Positions 62,078-64,000 of a stretch of DNA of 64,000 bases are shown here, one piece after another. The notes below the pieces were generated by a model. It searched no databases. It had not been told where the DNA came from and saw nothing but the letters and a program-made list of their open reading frames with translations. Each line of letters starts with the position of its first letter. Position 1 is the first letter of the stretch. The stretch is from contig NZ_CP142422.1 of assembly GCF_035974275.1 (NCBI RefSeq), positions 2,542,001 to 2,606,000 on the forward strand. The letters run 5' to 3'. This DNA comes from Chryseobacterium sp. MYb264 (lineage in GTDB: Bacteria > Bacteroidota > Bacteroidia > Flavobacteriales > Weeksellaceae). The translations under genes were made by a program, and so were the position numbers.

Positions 62078-62124
62078 AATTTTTGCTGAAAATTTATATA
62101 TTTAAATAAAAAAAGTTTCAATTC

Positions 62125-63006
62125 ATGGAAAAAGAGAGTTTAAGGTATGTAGATGTGGTTTACAGAGTGCTGGAAAGCTGGTATATGAAATTTGCGGAGC
62201 TTACGCCCAAATTAATTGTAGGAATTCTTGTTTTTTCTTTCTTCTTAGTTACCAGTAAGTACCTCAGTAAAATTTCAGTAAAAATATTTCACAAACTGTT
62301 TCCTAAAAGCCAGAAGGAAAGTTCACTGGTCACCCTGATTGGTGTTTTCAGGTTCATTATTATGATCATGGGGACTTTTATTTCTCTGGAAATTATGGGA
62401 TTCAGCGGTTTTCTATGGAAATTCATTGGGAGTCTGGGAGTTGCCGGGGTGATTGCCGGGGTAGCTTTGAAAGATCTGGTATCCAGCATTTTTTCGGGAA
62501 TGCTTATCGGTATCGATAAAGCTTTTAAAGTAGGAGACTATATCAGTATTGGCGCCAACTCTGGAACGGTTTCGGAAATTGGCTTTCTGACCACAAAAAT
62601 TATTACGGATGATGGTAGAAAGGTTTATATTCCGAATCAGGTCATTTTTAACGCACCCTTTTCCAATATTACCGCTTCACCACAACGCCGAATTATTTTA
62701 AATTTTGAAATTCCTGCTGATGAAGATATTTCCATAGCTCAGAAAGGCATGATGGAAGTACTTAAAAATTTAAAAGATATTGACCGTTCGGACAGTGCGG
62801 AGGTAATCTTCACAGATTTAAAACAGGGTATATTTACGCTTCAGGCTAAATTCTGGATGAAAGTTGGCGCCAACATCACCCACTTTAAAAGTGAGGCTTA
62901 TTTAAAAATAAAGGAAAGACTGGATGCGGATGGCATACAGTTGATAACACCAACGAGCATCAGCATTACAGGTGTCGATAATGGAAACATCTCAAACCAG
63001 AGTTAA
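62125..63006 (+). CDS. MscS-family mechanosensitive channel
   Basis: 293 residues. Three N-terminal helices (~22-42, ~62-85, ~90-115) include the pore-lining GVAGVIAGVALKDLVSSIFSG with the Gly/Ala packing face. The beta domain follows with VGDYISIGANSGTVSEIGFLTTKI and VYIPNQVIFNAPFSN, then the alpha/beta C-terminal domain. Opens under membrane tension on osmotic downshock. Single gene; an inverted repeat follows at 63111-63147. Confidence 0.93.
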   Translation: MEKESLRYVDVVYRVLESWYMKFAELTPKLIVGILVFSFFLVTSKYLSKISVKIFHKLFPKSQKESSLVTLIGVFRFIIMIMGTFISLEIMGFSGFLWKFIGSLGVAGVIAGVALKDLVSSIFSGMLIGIDKAFKVGDYISIGANSGTVSEIGFLTTKIITDDGRKVYIPNQVIFNAPFSNITASPQRRIILNFEIPADEDISIAQKGMMEVLKNLKDIDRSDSAEVIFTDLKQGIFTLQAKFWMKVGANITHFKSEAYLKIKERLDADGIQLITPTSISITGVDNGNISNQS

Positions 63007-63110
63007 TAACACTCCCATTTCCAAGCCGTCACCAGCCGCAGCCGCAGACTAGAAAAACAGCCTACACTTGCCCGGATGACATAATACAAATTATTTCAGA
63101 ACTTAGAATG

Positions 63111-63147
63111 AAGGTCGGGACATCATATTTTTTTGATTTCCGACCTT
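63111..63147. terminator. Inverted repeat between the MscS and EamA genes
   Basis: AAGGTCGG (63111-63118) pairs with CCGACCTT (63140-63147) around a T-rich loop. It lies between convergent genes. The T tract is inside the loop rather than after the stem, so terminator strength is uncertain. Confidence 0.4.
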
Positions 63148-63294
63148 ATGCTTTATAGATGGGAAGAGTTAATGTACACAGATGGATACCCATTAACATT
63201 GTCATTTTCTTTGATTTTTTAGCATCAGTATTCCGCATGCTTCCAGCCGGATCTTTATTTTAGTTTCAGCGTCACTTACAGTATAGGATGCCCC

Positions 63295-64000
63295 CTATTG
63301 TGAAATCTTACCGTTATTACTTTTCTCTATCTGCTGTCCCTTCTTTTTTTCGGAAACAATACTCAATAAAACACCAAAAGTAATTAAAGATACTCCAACA
63401 GCTAAATTGACCCTAAAATCTTCACCGAAAAACAACACACTCACAGCCACAGCCACGATAGGCTCCAAAGCTCCCATAATAGAGGTTGGCGTTGAACCAA
63501 TCATTTTAATTGCATACACTAAAGTGAGTATCGAAAGAACCGTGGTAACCAGTGCAAAAAGGGAAAGGTTACAGAAAATATCTAATTCAGGAATCAGCAA
63601 TGAATCGCCCATTACCTGTGCTTTCACCAAATAATAAAAAGAAGAAAACAACATAGAATAAAATGTAATCTTCAGACTGGAGCCTCTAATTTTCACTTTA
63701 TTTACCGTTACGATATACAATGCATAAAAAACAGCACTTAACGTTGCAATACCTAATCCCAGGATATTAATATCAAAAACCGAATCTTTGACACTTAAAA
63801 TAAAAACACCGAAAATCGTTATAAATAATGATAAAACCGTGAGCTTCGTAATCGCTTCTTTAAAAACAAAAAAGACAATCAAAGCCACCACTACCGGATA
63901 AACGAAAAATATCGTTGACGCAATTCCCGGTGTGAGGTAGTCGTAACCCATAAAAAGAAATTCTGACATCAGTGCAAAAAAAACTCCCAAAATAAACAAA
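63295..64000 (-). CDS. EamA/DMT-family transporter (5' end outside window)
   Basis: About 235 residues visible; the family usually has ~300, so roughly 60 N-terminal residues lie beyond the window. It is strongly hydrophobic with eight or so visible helices. The EamA repeat is seen: TPGIASTIFFVYPVVVALIV in the first half and GSTPTSIMGALEPIVAVAVS in the second. These are drug/metabolite exporters; substrate unknown. The C-terminus is a charged tail (KKKGQQIEKSNNGKIS). Confidence 0.9.
   Translation of the reverse strand, partial: LFILGVFFALMSEFLFMGYDYLTPGIASTIFFVYPVVVALIVFFVFKEAITKLTVLSLFITIFGVFILSVKDSVFDINILGLGIATLSAVFYALYIVTVNKVKIRGSSLKITFYSMLFSSFYYLVKAQVMGDSLLIPELDIFCNLSLFALVTTVLSILTLVYAIKMIGSTPTSIMGALEPIVAVAVSVLFFGEDFRVNLAVGVSLITFGVLLSIVSEKKKGQQIEKSNNGKISQ

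Noticed and set aside
1..64000. CRISPR array, prophage, integron or secretion-system cluster
   Set aside because: No regularly spaced repeats, integrase, phage structural genes or cas-like ORFs were found on either strand; the only mobile gene is the IS5-like transposase.

Overview
The window looks like chromosome from a Chryseobacterium-type flavobacterium (Bacteroidota, Weeksellaceae). The DNA is AT-rich. Several upstream regions carry the flavobacterial promoter pattern TTG-N19-TAnnTTTG, and Shine-Dalgarno sites are largely absent. Secreted proteins end in type IX secretion (T9SS) sorting domains, and many families (DUF4403, DUF1761, GG-leader peptides, a fused UMP synthase) are at home in this group. 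The genus is an inference; no rRNA is present.

Layout. 1-7 kb: the end of a TetR regulator, then an RND efflux operon (adaptor, pump, outer-membrane channel). The 357-bp gap between regulator and pump holds three copies of a palindromic site that is probably the TetR operator. 7-11 kb: miaA (reverse strand) between two palindromic intergenic elements, then yicC-gmk-nadA. 11-13 kb: two small Cys-containing GG-leader peptides and a complete IS5-like insertion sequence with terminal inverted repeats and a 6-bp target duplication. 13-20 kb: the threonine operon thrA-thrB-thrC, preceded by a previously unlisted short ORF rich in Thr and Ile codons (probable attenuator leader peptide), then folB, a DUF4403 protein, an RDD protein and tRNA-Cys.

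20-30 kb is a gene-poor, repeat-rich accessory region. It carries a 4.5-kb gene for a multidomain T9SS surface protein, bracketed by a long inverted repeat (about 460 bp per arm, about 330 bp of it nearly identical). A tiny DUF1737 gene, a 58-aa membrane peptide gene and a secreted protein gene also lie here. 30-46 kb: a glycine-zipper lipoprotein, a large membrane protein, aroC with a thioredoxin/TlpA cluster, YkvA, a eukaryote-like pyrE-pyrF fusion, an M1-peptidase-like protein fused to a beta-barrel, two related T9SS cargo proteins, and a 1077-aa outer-membrane barrel that ends at an 8-bp tandem repeat.

46-64 kb: dusB, Lrp-deoC, an EEP-family phosphodiesterase, an NDH-2/trmD overlapping pair, a GH25 lysozyme, an alpha/beta hydrolase, a FemAB/GNAT-like protein, DUF1761, an ABC-F ATPase, a Gfo/Idh/MocA oxidoreductase, a PepSY-like membrane protein, a small outer-membrane barrel, a 1-Cys peroxiredoxin under a palindromic operator, an MscS channel, and a truncated EamA transporter.

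The most rewarding signals are regulatory and non-coding: the thr leader peptide, the three-copy efflux operator, sigma-54-like promoters before three unrelated envelope genes, the palindrome over the peroxiredoxin promoter, and the inverted repeats around the surface-protein gene.
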